This document shows, piece by piece, positions 16,711-24,152 of a stretch of 64,000 nucleotides of DNA (position 1 is the first letter of the stretch; every line of letters starts with the position of its first letter). Source of the DNA: Denitrificimonas halotolerans (GTDB taxonomy: Bacteria; Pseudomonadota; Gammaproteobacteria; Pseudomonadales; Pseudomonadaceae); the NCBI RefSeq assembly GCF_034259425.1, contig NZ_JAXIVU010000006.1, positions 1 through 64,000 on the forward strand, in the 5' to 3' direction. Both the position numbers and the translations under genes were made by a program. The notes beneath the pieces were generated by a model. It had not been told where the DNA came from. It saw only the letters and a list, made by a program, of their open reading frames with translations, and did not search any database.

Positions 16711-16741
16711 CTCAAGCCTGATTGCTGAGGTCGGGCTTGAG
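16711..16741. terminator. Hairpin between convergent genes
   Basis: CTCAAGCCTGA and TCGGGCTTGAG form an 11-bp stem (one G-T pair) with a 9-nt loop, between the rightward phosphatase and the leftward methyltransferase. There is no marked U-tract. Confidence 0.5.
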
Positions 16742-16749
16742 CAGGCTGG

Positions 16750-17634
16750 TTAAGGTTTCATGATGCGTACTGCGGGAGTGGCTTGGCGCTCACCTTCTAC
16801 AGCGATCAGTTCATGGCCTACACTGCGCATAATAAAACCTTCTGCGCGGGTGTTGTTGTGTTGACTTACGACTAACTCAATGAGGTCACCTTTGATTAAG
16901 GCAGTTTTGAGCACGGCCTCTGTACCATTAATCCATGCTTTACCGGATAGTTGTTGGTATTTTTGCTTCAGTTCAACGCGGTAAGTGTCGTTATCGTTGG
17001 TCGTCCACTCCCAAGTACCGGCAACTTTGGCGGGTATAATCCATTTGTAGATATTGATACTGCCGCAGCTTTGACGCTGCTCAGGCTTCCAGTCGCCCAT
17101 GTCAAAAGCATGCGAGACAACGCGGGTACCTGGGCGTAACTCGTCTAATAAGCGTGGGCGCAGTTGGATATTGACGAGATCGAGCAAATATAGAGTTACC
17201 ACGGTGGCATCACTAAAGTCGGCTTCCATTAAGTCACCTTCCATGAAGGTGGCCAGGTACTCGACACCGGTATGGGCGGCATACTCAATGGCTTCAGTGA
17301 TACGCATGGGATCGACATCAATGCCTACACCTCGGGTGTTACGCTCTAGAGCAGCAGCTACTACGATGCGACCATCGCCACAGCCCAGATCATAGAGCAC
17401 ATCTTCACTGGTTACTTCAGCTAGGTCGAGCATCGCATTGACGATTTTTTCATCAGTGGGCACATAAGGAACATCTAAAATGATATCTGCACCATCACTA
17501 ATATAACCCTCAAAATCAAGGTCTCTAAACTCTGGGTCAGTGAGGGAATAGTCATCAATGTTGTAACCGAGGTCACGTAATTCATCGATGAGCTCGTCAT
17601 CATCAAAATCTAAATCTCTGTACAAGGCGTGCAC
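16750..17634 (-). CDS. Class I SAM-dependent methyltransferase, unknown substrate
   Basis: The 294-aa protein begins with a very acidic segment (about residues 1-50). The methyltransferase core has motif I VLYDLGCGDGRIVVAAA near residue 100 and VGIDVDP as the acidic loop. Motif IV is the region ATVVTLYLLDLVN, and VVSHAFDMGDW follows. The C-terminal 80 or so residues form an added beta-rich domain that ends in a conserved-looking tail. I do not recognise the substrate. Homologues of this shape occur in Pseudomonas as hypothetical methyltransferases. It stands alone, convergent with the phosphatase gene. Confidence 0.75.
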   Translation of the reverse strand: MHALYRDLDFDDDELIDELRDLGYNIDDYSLTDPEFRDLDFEGYISDGADIILDVPYVPTDEKIVNAMLDLAEVTSEDVLYDLGCGDGRIVVAAALERNTRGVGIDVDPMRITEAIEYAAHTGVEYLATFMEGDLMEADFSDATVVTLYLLDLVNIQLRPRLLDELRPGTRVVSHAFDMGDWKPEQRQSCGSINIYKWIIPAKVAGTWEWTTNDNDTYRVELKQKYQQLSGKAWINGTEAVLKTALIKGDLIELVVSQHNNTRAEGFIMRSVGHELIAVEGERQATPAVRIMKP

Positions 17635-17930
17635 CTAAAATTAAAGGAGCTGTATCATTGGGTGATGCGTAGGGTTACGGATTTGATACTGTTACGGCAG
17701 ACGCAACGTTGATACGACTCATAATAAGTGAAGTATAGTTGTTTAGTTTAGACTATAACATGTGGTGCGTAAGGCAAGGGCGTGGTCGAACAAGTGCAAG
17801 GTAACGGTGTGTGCTGACTGTACCTAGAGTTGCTGAGCAAGCTACCTGCAGCATGCTAACCTAACTCATTAGAAAGCAAACCTTGGAATAATATACTTCG
17901 CTGCAGGGGTGTGTGAATTAAACAGGGTAT
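17635..17930. other. Gene-free upstream region of the methyltransferase
   Basis: No open frame with coding character was found. The part nearest the methyltransferase is AT-rich near 17735-17765 and may carry its promoter. Nothing else is recognisable. Confidence 0.4.
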
Positions 17931-18112
17931 TCATGCTGCAACTAGTACCTGTGTATAGCGCACAATACCGGTGGTATAAGTGGTTTCGTGACTGGCACGC
18001 TCCAGCATCATATGGCAGACACCCTCTTGCTGATGTGAATCGATAAACTGATACTCTTTAGGGAAATCACAATAGACTGATTGCTGATTGAAGTTGCTAT
18101 TGATTTGTGTGG
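17931..18112 (-). pseudogene. Possible gene remnant without a start codon
   Basis: On the minus strand one frame is open from just inside the VOC gene's 3' end to a TGA at 17931-17933. Its translation looks protein-like (for example YCDFPKEYQFIDSHQQEG, then TTYTTGIVRYTQVLVAA). It has no ATG until codon 27 from the end (18011) and no ribosome site. I do not recognise the family. It may be the tail of a decayed gene or of a frameshifted downstream gene; equally it could be chance. Confidence 0.3.
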
Positions 18113-18493
18113 TTAAAAGTGTTTTAGAAAGTGGTTAAAACACAGTTTGTTACCATCAGCATCGCGCACATATGCACCATAAAAAATGCCGGGCATACGC
18201 TCTCCAGGTTTGCCTTCACAGCGGGCACCTAGTGCAAGGGCTTTTTTGTATAAAGCATCAACAGCTGCTGTACTACCAGGGGAGAAAGCTACCATATTGC
18301 CATTGCCTGGTGTGGCTGGCTCTTGATTGAAGGGTACGCAAATAGCGAGCATGGGGTCGGTCATGCTTTTACCAATAAAAACAATGCGCTGACCATCAAT
18401 TAAAAGTTTGGCGCCTATTTCTGCTAAAAGATCGCAGTAAAAACGTTTTGCGGCGGCGATATCCCTGACACCTAAAGTCACGTAATTGATCAT
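18113..18493 (-). CDS. VOC (glyoxalase/bleomycin-resistance) family protein
   Basis: From ATG 18493 the protein is 126 aa. It has the paired beta-alpha-beta-beta-beta pattern of the VOC superfamily (VTLGVRDIAAAKRFYCDLL near the N-terminus; GIFYGAYVRDADGNKLCFN near the C-terminus). Substrate cannot be deduced. The longer in-frame start at 18535 is unlikely because AGGG lies 8 nt before 18493. It is probably transcribed together with, or just after, the AraC-type regulator gene 30 bp upstream. Confidence 0.82.
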   Translation of the reverse strand: MINYVTLGVRDIAAAKRFYCDLLAEIGAKLLIDGQRIVFIGKSMTDPMLAICVPFNQEPATPGNGNMVAFSPGSTAAVDALYKKALALGARCEGKPGERMPGIFYGAYVRDADGNKLCFNHFLKHF

Positions 18494-18565
18494 CTTTATG
18501 CCCTCATTAAGAGTTGAGTGAATGCTCACCAACACTATGCCGTATTCTGCACAAAACTAATATAG

Positions 18566-19591
18566 TTAGATTTTAGAAAGGGGGCGTTGCAAGCCACGGC
18601 GGTAACTACCCGGTGTGCTGCCTGTCCATTTGCGAAATGCGCGATTAAAGCTAGCTAAGTCCTCAAAGCCTAATTGACCTGCTAATACACTTAATAATAC
18701 CGAGCTGCCAGTCAGTTGTTGAATTGCAAAATCGCGGCGCACCTCATCTTTAATGGCTTGAAAGCTTGTTCCTTCTGTAGCTAAGTGTCGTGATAAGGTC
18801 CTTACTGACATATGAAAAGCTTCAGCGACTTGTTGCGTTACAGCCCCGATTCGATCTAGGTCACTTAAGTAATCTCGCACTCGGTGAGCTAATAACCGTT
18901 CTCCAAAAGAAACATAAATCCAGTCAGCGGGGGCTTTTCGTAAAAAATCACCAAGGTTTTGTTTAGTTTGTCGAATCGGTTTTTTGAGCAGTTTGCGATC
19001 AAAGTGAATGGCGGTACAAGGTTGTTCAAATACCACCTCGCAGGGATAGAGGTAGAGGTACTCATGACTGTGTTGCGGTTGTGGGTAGGCACAGCTGATT
19101 TTTCTTGGTGGGATTTTTTCTGTAGTGAGCCAAGAGGCGATACCGTGTACTAACTTCAACATTAGCTCATGAGCGAGGATGCGGTTGCTGGGCAAAGGAG
19201 CTCTTTCAAGAAAGCACATGATAGCTTCGTTATCGTTGATTACCATTTGGTAGCCAACATCATCTAGAAGTAAGCGGAAATACTGGCTGAAACGGTGTAA
19301 GGCAACTTGTAAGTTGGGCGCATCAAGTAAGCTAAGGCATAGGAATTTTAAAGTACCACCGCGTAAAGGGCGGCTAAAAAATCCAGGTGTTTCATCATCG
19401 TACTCACTGGCTAATAAGCGATACAGCTGAGCAAACTGCTCAGCTGTTACTCTGCCATGAGGGGCATCTAATAAAAATGATGGAATATTGGCCTGCGCTA
19501 AAAAATGTTTCCGTTGCGTGGTTGTCGCAGGAATGCCTTGAAATAGACTGTGGATGAAGTGCATAGGGACAGTAGTGGAAGCTGTATGCAT
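18566..19591 (-). CDS. AraC-family transcriptional regulator (OruR/ArgR-like)
   Basis: The 341-aa protein has an N-terminal arabinose-binding-like ligand domain (about residues 15-200). It includes the typical HRFSQYFRLLLDDVGYQM stretch. The C-terminal AraC helix-turn-helix pair has VTQQVAEAFHMSVRTLSRHL and LGFEDLASFNRAFRKWTGSTPGSYR. It is divergent from an acyl-CoA synthetase/dehydrogenase/thiolase operon, with 317 bp between, so it probably controls that operon in response to a fatty acid or its CoA ester. The ATG at 19591 gives a full-length protein. Confidence 0.88.
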   Translation of the reverse strand: MHTASTTVPMHFIHSLFQGIPATTTQRKHFLAQANIPSFLLDAPHGRVTAEQFAQLYRLLASEYDDETPGFFSRPLRGGTLKFLCLSLLDAPNLQVALHRFSQYFRLLLDDVGYQMVINDNEAIMCFLERAPLPSNRILAHELMLKLVHGIASWLTTEKIPPRKISCAYPQPQHSHEYLYLYPCEVVFEQPCTAIHFDRKLLKKPIRQTKQNLGDFLRKAPADWIYVSFGERLLAHRVRDYLSDLDRIGAVTQQVAEAFHMSVRTLSRHLATEGTSFQAIKDEVRRDFAIQQLTGSSVLLSVLAGQLGFEDLASFNRAFRKWTGSTPGSYRRGLQRPLSKI

Positions 19592-19908
19592 GTTTAACCT
19601 GTCTAATGAGTCATAATTAAGTTGGCCGAAAATGTTAAAATTTTGGCATAAAACGACAAGAATTTATTTTTAATCGGCTTAGTATGGATTATGAGACTTT
19701 GCAGTTTTCCTATAATCATCAGTAGATTAACCTGATGATTAGGGAAGTTGCGATATAAAACAAAAATAATAAGTTTAAGCCAAGAGCAGATGAATCTTTC
19801 AAGTTGGCGTATGTTTTGGCCGTTTTAGTCATTAAGTTGGCCTCCTTCGCTGGCTGTAGCATCTCAACAAGGTTCTTGAGCTGTGATTCTTAAGGGACGG
19901 GTATCAGT
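19592..19908. promoter_or_regulatory. Divergent control region with repeated TTGGC motifs
   Basis: AAGTTGGC occurs three times (19619-19626, 19801-19808, 19834-19841). TTTTGGC occurs twice, downstream of the first two copies (19641-19647, 19814-19820). Direct repeats like these are the expected format for AraC-family dimers. The cluster at 19801-19841 lies 68-108 bp before the operon start; the other lies next to the regulator gene. Binding is inferred. Confidence 0.5.
19713..19741. repeat. Perfect 10-bp inverted repeat in the divergent region
   Basis: TAATCATCAG and CTGATGATTA flank a 9-bp AT-rich spacer. It is midway between the two divergent genes, so an operator for a second dimeric regulator is more likely than a terminator. 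Confidence 0.55.
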
Positions 19909-21450
19909 ATGCTAAGCAATGCTCCTCAAGCGAATACTATCGGTGCAGCGCTAAGTCGTAGCGCACGAAAAAATGCTTCGTCTATAGCATTAAAATTTGA
20001 AGATCGTCAGTGGACCTATACGGAGCTAGAGCTGGCGGTTAATAAAGTGGCTCATCGGTTATTACAGCGGGGGTTGAGACAGGGAGATCGTGTTGTCGCC
20101 TATGGCAAAAATTCAGACGCTTATGTTTTAACTTGGTTGGCGACTGTGCGTGCGGGTTTAGTGCATGTGCCAGCTAATTTTAGTCTTAATGAAGATGAGT
20201 TGCGCTATATCATTGGGCAATCTGGTGCACGAGGGTTGATCAGTGATGTCAGTCTGACGGCAACAGCTGAATCAGCTACGCAAGGCATTGATTTGCAGGT
20301 GCAAGGGTATTTTCACAGCAGTAGTGGTGCAGCCTTAGATATTTTGCAGGTGGCGCAGAGTGATGCGCTTAGTACAGAGCCACAGGTTGTAGTGAATGCG
20401 GATGACCTTGCGCAGTTTTTATATACCTCAGGTACTACGGGTGCCCCTAAAGCAGCGATGATGACTCACCAAGCTTTTTTAGCTGAGTATTTTGCCTGCA
20501 TAGTGGAGCTGGATATCCAATCCGATGAGCCGATGTTAGCTGCTTTACCCTTGTATCATTCGGCGCAAATGCATGTTTTTTTAATGCCAGCTTTATTAAA
20601 GGGGGCATCGATCCGTTTGATGGAAGGGCCTGTGCCCGATGTATGTTTGCAATGGATTGAGCTTGAAGGAATTGTATCTTTTTTTGCTCCGCCAACATTT
20701 TGGATCAGTTTACTTCGCCACTCTGATTTTGAGAGGCGTAATTTGAGCAGTCTGAAGAAAGCGTACTACGGTGCTTCTATCATGCCTGTGCCGGTGTTAG
20801 AAGAGTTACAGCAGCGTTTGTCAGGTGTGGGGTTATATAACTGCTATGGGCAAAGTGAAATTGCTCCATTAGCCACGGTGTTGCGTCCAGAAGATCATGC
20901 AAGGCGTCCTGCGTCTGCAGGGCGGCCAATTATCACAGTAGAAACACGAGTTGTTGATAAGGATATGAATGATGTGCCAACGGGGGAGCAGGGTGAAATC
21001 ATTCATCGTTCACCTCAGTTGTGTAAAGGCTACTGGCAACAGCCAAGCATGACTGCTGAAGCCTTTAAAGGTGGTTGGTTTCATTCTGGGGATGTGGGCT
21101 ATATAGATGAAGAAGGCTATTTATATGTCGTTGATCGCATTAAGGATGTTATCAACTCCGGTGGAATTATAGTGGCGAGTCGCGAAGTTGAAGAGGTGCT
21201 CTTTACCCATCCGGCTGTATCTGAAGTGGCAGTTGTGGGGATGCCGCACCCTAAATGGATTGAAGCCATTACTGCTGTGGTTATTCTTAAAGAGAATGCC
21301 ACGGCCACAGCTGAAGATCTGATTAAGCATGCGCGCCAACATTTAGCCAGTTTTAAATTACCTAAACAAGTGATTTTTAGTACATCACTGCCTAAAAGCA
21401 CTGCTGGAAAAATATTAAAACGAGTGTTGCGTGAGGAGCTTCAAGCATGA
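19909..21450 (+). CDS. Acyl-CoA synthetase (AMP-forming)
   Basis: The 513-aa member of the adenylate-forming family has the P-loop LYTSGTTGAPKAAMMTHQ (about residues 172-189) and YGQSEIAPLA for adenine binding. The hinge region is GDVGYIDEEGYLYVVDRIKDVI, and the C-terminal catalytic lysine lies in LPKSTAGKILKR. It converts a carboxylic or fatty acid plus CoA and ATP to acyl-CoA. Chain length is not clear from sequence; the downstream long-chain-type dehydrogenase suggests medium or long chains. It is the first gene of the operon, with an ATGA overlap to the next. Confidence 0.88.
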   Translation: MLSNAPQANTIGAALSRSARKNASSIALKFEDRQWTYTELELAVNKVAHRLLQRGLRQGDRVVAYGKNSDAYVLTWLATVRAGLVHVPANFSLNEDELRYIIGQSGARGLISDVSLTATAESATQGIDLQVQGYFHSSSGAALDILQVAQSDALSTEPQVVVNADDLAQFLYTSGTTGAPKAAMMTHQAFLAEYFACIVELDIQSDEPMLAALPLYHSAQMHVFLMPALLKGASIRLMEGPVPDVCLQWIELEGIVSFFAPPTFWISLLRHSDFERRNLSSLKKAYYGASIMPVPVLEELQQRLSGVGLYNCYGQSEIAPLATVLRPEDHARRPASAGRPIITVETRVVDKDMNDVPTGEQGEIIHRSPQLCKGYWQQPSMTAEAFKGGWFHSGDVGYIDEEGYLYVVDRIKDVINSGGIIVASREVEEVLFTHPAVSEVAVVGMPHPKWIEAITAVVILKENATATAEDLIKHARQHLASFKLPKQVIFSTSLPKSTAGKILKRVLREELQA

Positions 21451-22589
21451 ATGAACACCAAGATAATATGCAGCTATTTTACCCGATGATTTGTCGTTTT
21501 TTAGAGCAAGAAGCCGATCCGTATTATGACGATTGGGAGACTGTGGGCCAGGTGCCACGAGCTTTTTGGCTAAAGCTTGGCCAGGCGGGAATGTTGGCGG
21601 TTGATTTGTCGGAGGAATACGGGGGGACCGGTGCTGATTTTGGTGTAACTCAGATGGTATTGGAGGAAATGTCCCGTCGTGGTTTCGGGGGATTAGCCAG
21701 TGCTTTTAACATCCATTCTAATATTGTCATGCCTTATTTGGAGCATTTAGCTAGTGAAGAGCAAAAACAACAGTGGCTGCCAAGAATGGCATGTGGTGAG
21801 GTCTTAGGTGCTATTGCGATGACTGAGCCGAGTGCGGGTAGTGATTTGGCCGGAATGAAAACTCGAGCTGTAAAGGTGGACGCTGGCTGGCAACTCAATG
21901 GTTCCAAAATTTTCATTACCAACGGTATGGTTGCTGATATGGTTATTGTTTGTGCTAAAACTGATCCTGCAGCGGGGGCTAAGGGTGTGTCCCTTTTTTT
22001 AGTGGATACTCGTTTACCGGGGTTTTCCCGTGGTCAGCCAATTAAAAAAATAGGCCAGCATGCCAGTGATACAGCTGAGTTGTTTTTTGAAGATGTGCTA
22101 CTGCCTGAAAACTCTTTGTTAGGTGAAGAGGGAAAGGGATTTGCTTATTTGATGCAAGAATTGCCCCGTGAGCGCTTAGGGGTAGGCGCACAAGCGCTTG
22201 GAGCTATGGAGGGGGCACTGGCATTAACCTTAGATTATGTGCAGGAGCGTAAAGCTTTTGGTCAATCTATTGGACAATTTCAAAACACTCGTTTTAAACT
22301 CGCTGAAGTGCGTGCAAAAATTGATATGGCACGAGCTTATTTTAATCACTGTGTGAATTTGTATCGTCAGCAACAGATGAGCGGTACTGATGCAGCAGTG
22401 CTTAAATTGCAGCTCACAGAAATGCAATGTGAAACCATTAATCAATGCCTGCAGCTTTTTGGTGGCTATGGTTATACTTTGGAATATCCCATTTCGCGTT
22501 TTTATGTGGATGCACGAGTGCAAACCGTCTATGCCGGTACTTCTGAAATTATGAAAGAAGTCATCGCACGTTCCATGCTTGGTAAATAA
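21447..22589 (+). CDS. Acyl-CoA dehydrogenase (LCAD/IVD-like active site)
   Basis: The 380-aa flavoprotein has AIAMTEPSAGSDLAGMKT (FAD/substrate loop), KIFITNG and the C-terminal QLFGGYGYTLEYPISRFYVDARV. The usual C-terminal catalytic Glu is replaced by Ala in VYAGTSEIM. A Glu in ELPRERL (about residue 242) sits where LCAD and isovaleryl-CoA dehydrogenase carry their base. It should be active and of that subclass, oxidising acyl-CoA to 2-enoyl-CoA. The start overlaps the synthetase stop. Substrate is inferred only. Confidence 0.88.
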   Translation: MNEHQDNMQLFYPMICRFLEQEADPYYDDWETVGQVPRAFWLKLGQAGMLAVDLSEEYGGTGADFGVTQMVLEEMSRRGFGGLASAFNIHSNIVMPYLEHLASEEQKQQWLPRMACGEVLGAIAMTEPSAGSDLAGMKTRAVKVDAGWQLNGSKIFITNGMVADMVIVCAKTDPAAGAKGVSLFLVDTRLPGFSRGQPIKKIGQHASDTAELFFEDVLLPENSLLGEEGKGFAYLMQELPRERLGVGAQALGAMEGALALTLDYVQERKAFGQSIGQFQNTRFKLAEVRAKIDMARAYFNHCVNLYRQQQMSGTDAAVLKLQLTEMQCETINQCLQLFGGYGYTLEYPISRFYVDARVQTVYAGTSEIMKEVIARSMLGK

Positions 22590-22612
22590 GTATAAATAAT
22601 AAGGATAAATCT

Positions 22613-23797
22613 ATGAAGTTTAACTCGGTTGTGATTGTTGAGGGTGTACGTACTGCCATTGGGGGGTTTGGTGGTAGTTTGTCTGGTTTAACGCCGGAGC
22701 AAATGGGTACTGCAACAGCACAGGAAGTCATTAAGCGCAGTGGCGTTGACGCAAAGAAAATTGACCATGCCGTTTACGGTCATATTATTCCAACTTCGGC
22801 GCAAGATGCTTATTTAGCGCGTCATATTGCATTGAACTCAGGTTTAGATGAGCGTTCAGCGGCCTTTAATGTGAGTCGTTTATGTGGTTCTGGCTTGCAA
22901 GCAATTATTTCTGCTGCGCAAATGATTGAAACCGGTGACAGTCGGATGGCGCTAGCTGGTGGTGCTGAGTCCATGAGTCAGGGAGGCTATTTGTTGCCTA
23001 AAGTGCGCTCAGGCTTACGTATGGGGCATAGTACTGTAGAAGACTTAACACTCGGAACGTTAAGTGATCCTTTTGATTCTGGGCATATGGGGGTGACAGC
23101 TGAAAATATTGCGGAGAAATATGGCTTTACCCGTGAGCAGTTGGATGAATTCGCTTTAGCCAGCCATCAAAAAGCAGCGGCAGCTACAGCTGAAGGACGC
23201 TTTACGGAGCAAATTGTTCCTATTGTAGTGCGTAAAGGTCGTGAGGACGTTCAGTTTGCAAATGATGAGCATGTGCGTGCACAAGTGGCTATGGCAGATT
23301 TAGCTAAACTTAAACCTGCTTTTAAAAAGGGCGGCGTGGTCACGGCAGGCAATGCTTCAGGTATTAATGATGGCGCAGCATCATTGTTATTGGCTGATGA
23401 AAAAACTGCAGCTGAGCAAGGTTTAAAAGTCCGCGGACGTATTGTTGCCAATGGTTTTGGCGGTGTTGATCCGAAGTTGATGGGGTTGGGGCCTATTGCA
23501 GCAGTACCTAAGGCTTTAGAGCAGGCAGGTTTAACGATTAATGATATTGATGTCATTGAATCCAACGAAGCATTTGCTGCTCAGGCGATGGCGGTAGCGC
23601 AAGAGCTAGGCTTCCCGAGCGAACGTGTAAACCCCAACGGTGGTGCAGTAGGTATGGGGCATCCTGTAGGTGCCACAGGAGCAATATTGACGGTTAAAGC
23701 ACTTTGTGAATTAGAGCGTACCGGTGGTCGATATGGCTTAATCACACTGTGTATTGGTGGTGGCCAGGGGATTGCTTTGATCATTGAGCGCATTTAA
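22613..23797 (+). CDS. Acetyl-CoA C-acyltransferase (thiolase)
   Basis: The 394-aa protein has the thiolase active-site blocks: NVSRLCGSGLQA (acyl-carrying Cys near residue 90), NEAFAAQAMAV, GGAVGMGHPVGATGA (His) and LCIGGGQGIALI (second Cys). It cleaves 3-ketoacyl-CoA, or forms acetoacetyl-CoA. It follows the dehydrogenase after 23 bp with AAGGATAAATCT before the ATG. No enoyl-CoA hydratase or hydroxyacyl dehydrogenase lies in this operon, so other loci must supply those steps. A tnpB remnant begins 9 bp after the stop. Confidence 0.92.
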   Translation: MKFNSVVIVEGVRTAIGGFGGSLSGLTPEQMGTATAQEVIKRSGVDAKKIDHAVYGHIIPTSAQDAYLARHIALNSGLDERSAAFNVSRLCGSGLQAIISAAQMIETGDSRMALAGGAESMSQGGYLLPKVRSGLRMGHSTVEDLTLGTLSDPFDSGHMGVTAENIAEKYGFTREQLDEFALASHQKAAAATAEGRFTEQIVPIVVRKGREDVQFANDEHVRAQVAMADLAKLKPAFKKGGVVTAGNASGINDGAASLLLADEKTAAEQGLKVRGRIVANGFGGVDPKLMGLGPIAAVPKALEQAGLTINDIDVIESNEAFAAQAMAVAQELGFPSERVNPNGGAVGMGHPVGATGAILTVKALCELERTGGRYGLITLCIGGGQGIALIIERI

Positions 23798-23805
23798 AAG
23801 ATAAC

Positions 23806-24077
23806 TTAAAAACAATGCTGGACTATAAATGCGCTCACGCAGGCATTGTTTTTAAGGCAATTGACGAGGCATACACCACCCAAACCTGTTCGAGTTGTGA
23901 CAGCTTGCCCGAGTCGAGGCCGAAAGGTATCGCAGGGCTTGGAATAAGAGAATGGACGTGCAGTGGGTGTGGTGTCACCCACGATCGCGATATCAACGCG
24001 GCACGTAACATTCTCGCAGTCGGGCATGGCCGTCTAGCAGTAGGAATCCCCGTCCTTTAGGTCGGGGAGGATGTCAA
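23806..24077 (+). mobile_element. Right-end remnant of the tnpB element (copy B)
   Basis: It matches the right part of the intact element at 57060-58270 from codon 271 of tnpB to the right end. The end carries the hairpin CCCCGTCC-TTTA-GGTCGGGG and GATGTCAA. The left end and about 270 codons are missing. The tnpB fragment (stop at 24060) encodes the zinc ribbon (CSSC...CSGC) and the DRDINAARNIL motif, with several substitutions relative to the intact copy. The deletion breakpoint lies directly after the thiolase stop codon. Confidence 0.88.
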
Positions 24078-24152
24078 CGAGGCATACACTTGTTAATCTG
24101 TGAGCTAAGCTTAAGTTAATCCGATGCTCAATTAAGTCGCTGCGAGAGGTCT

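Noticed and set aside
779..24077. Copies A and B as the two halves of one element split by a rearrangement
   Set aside because: A holds only the first 16 codons of tnpB and B only the last 84, so roughly 250 codons are missing. The pieces do not meet at a shared breakpoint, and both differ in sequence from C. Two independent decayed copies explain it better.
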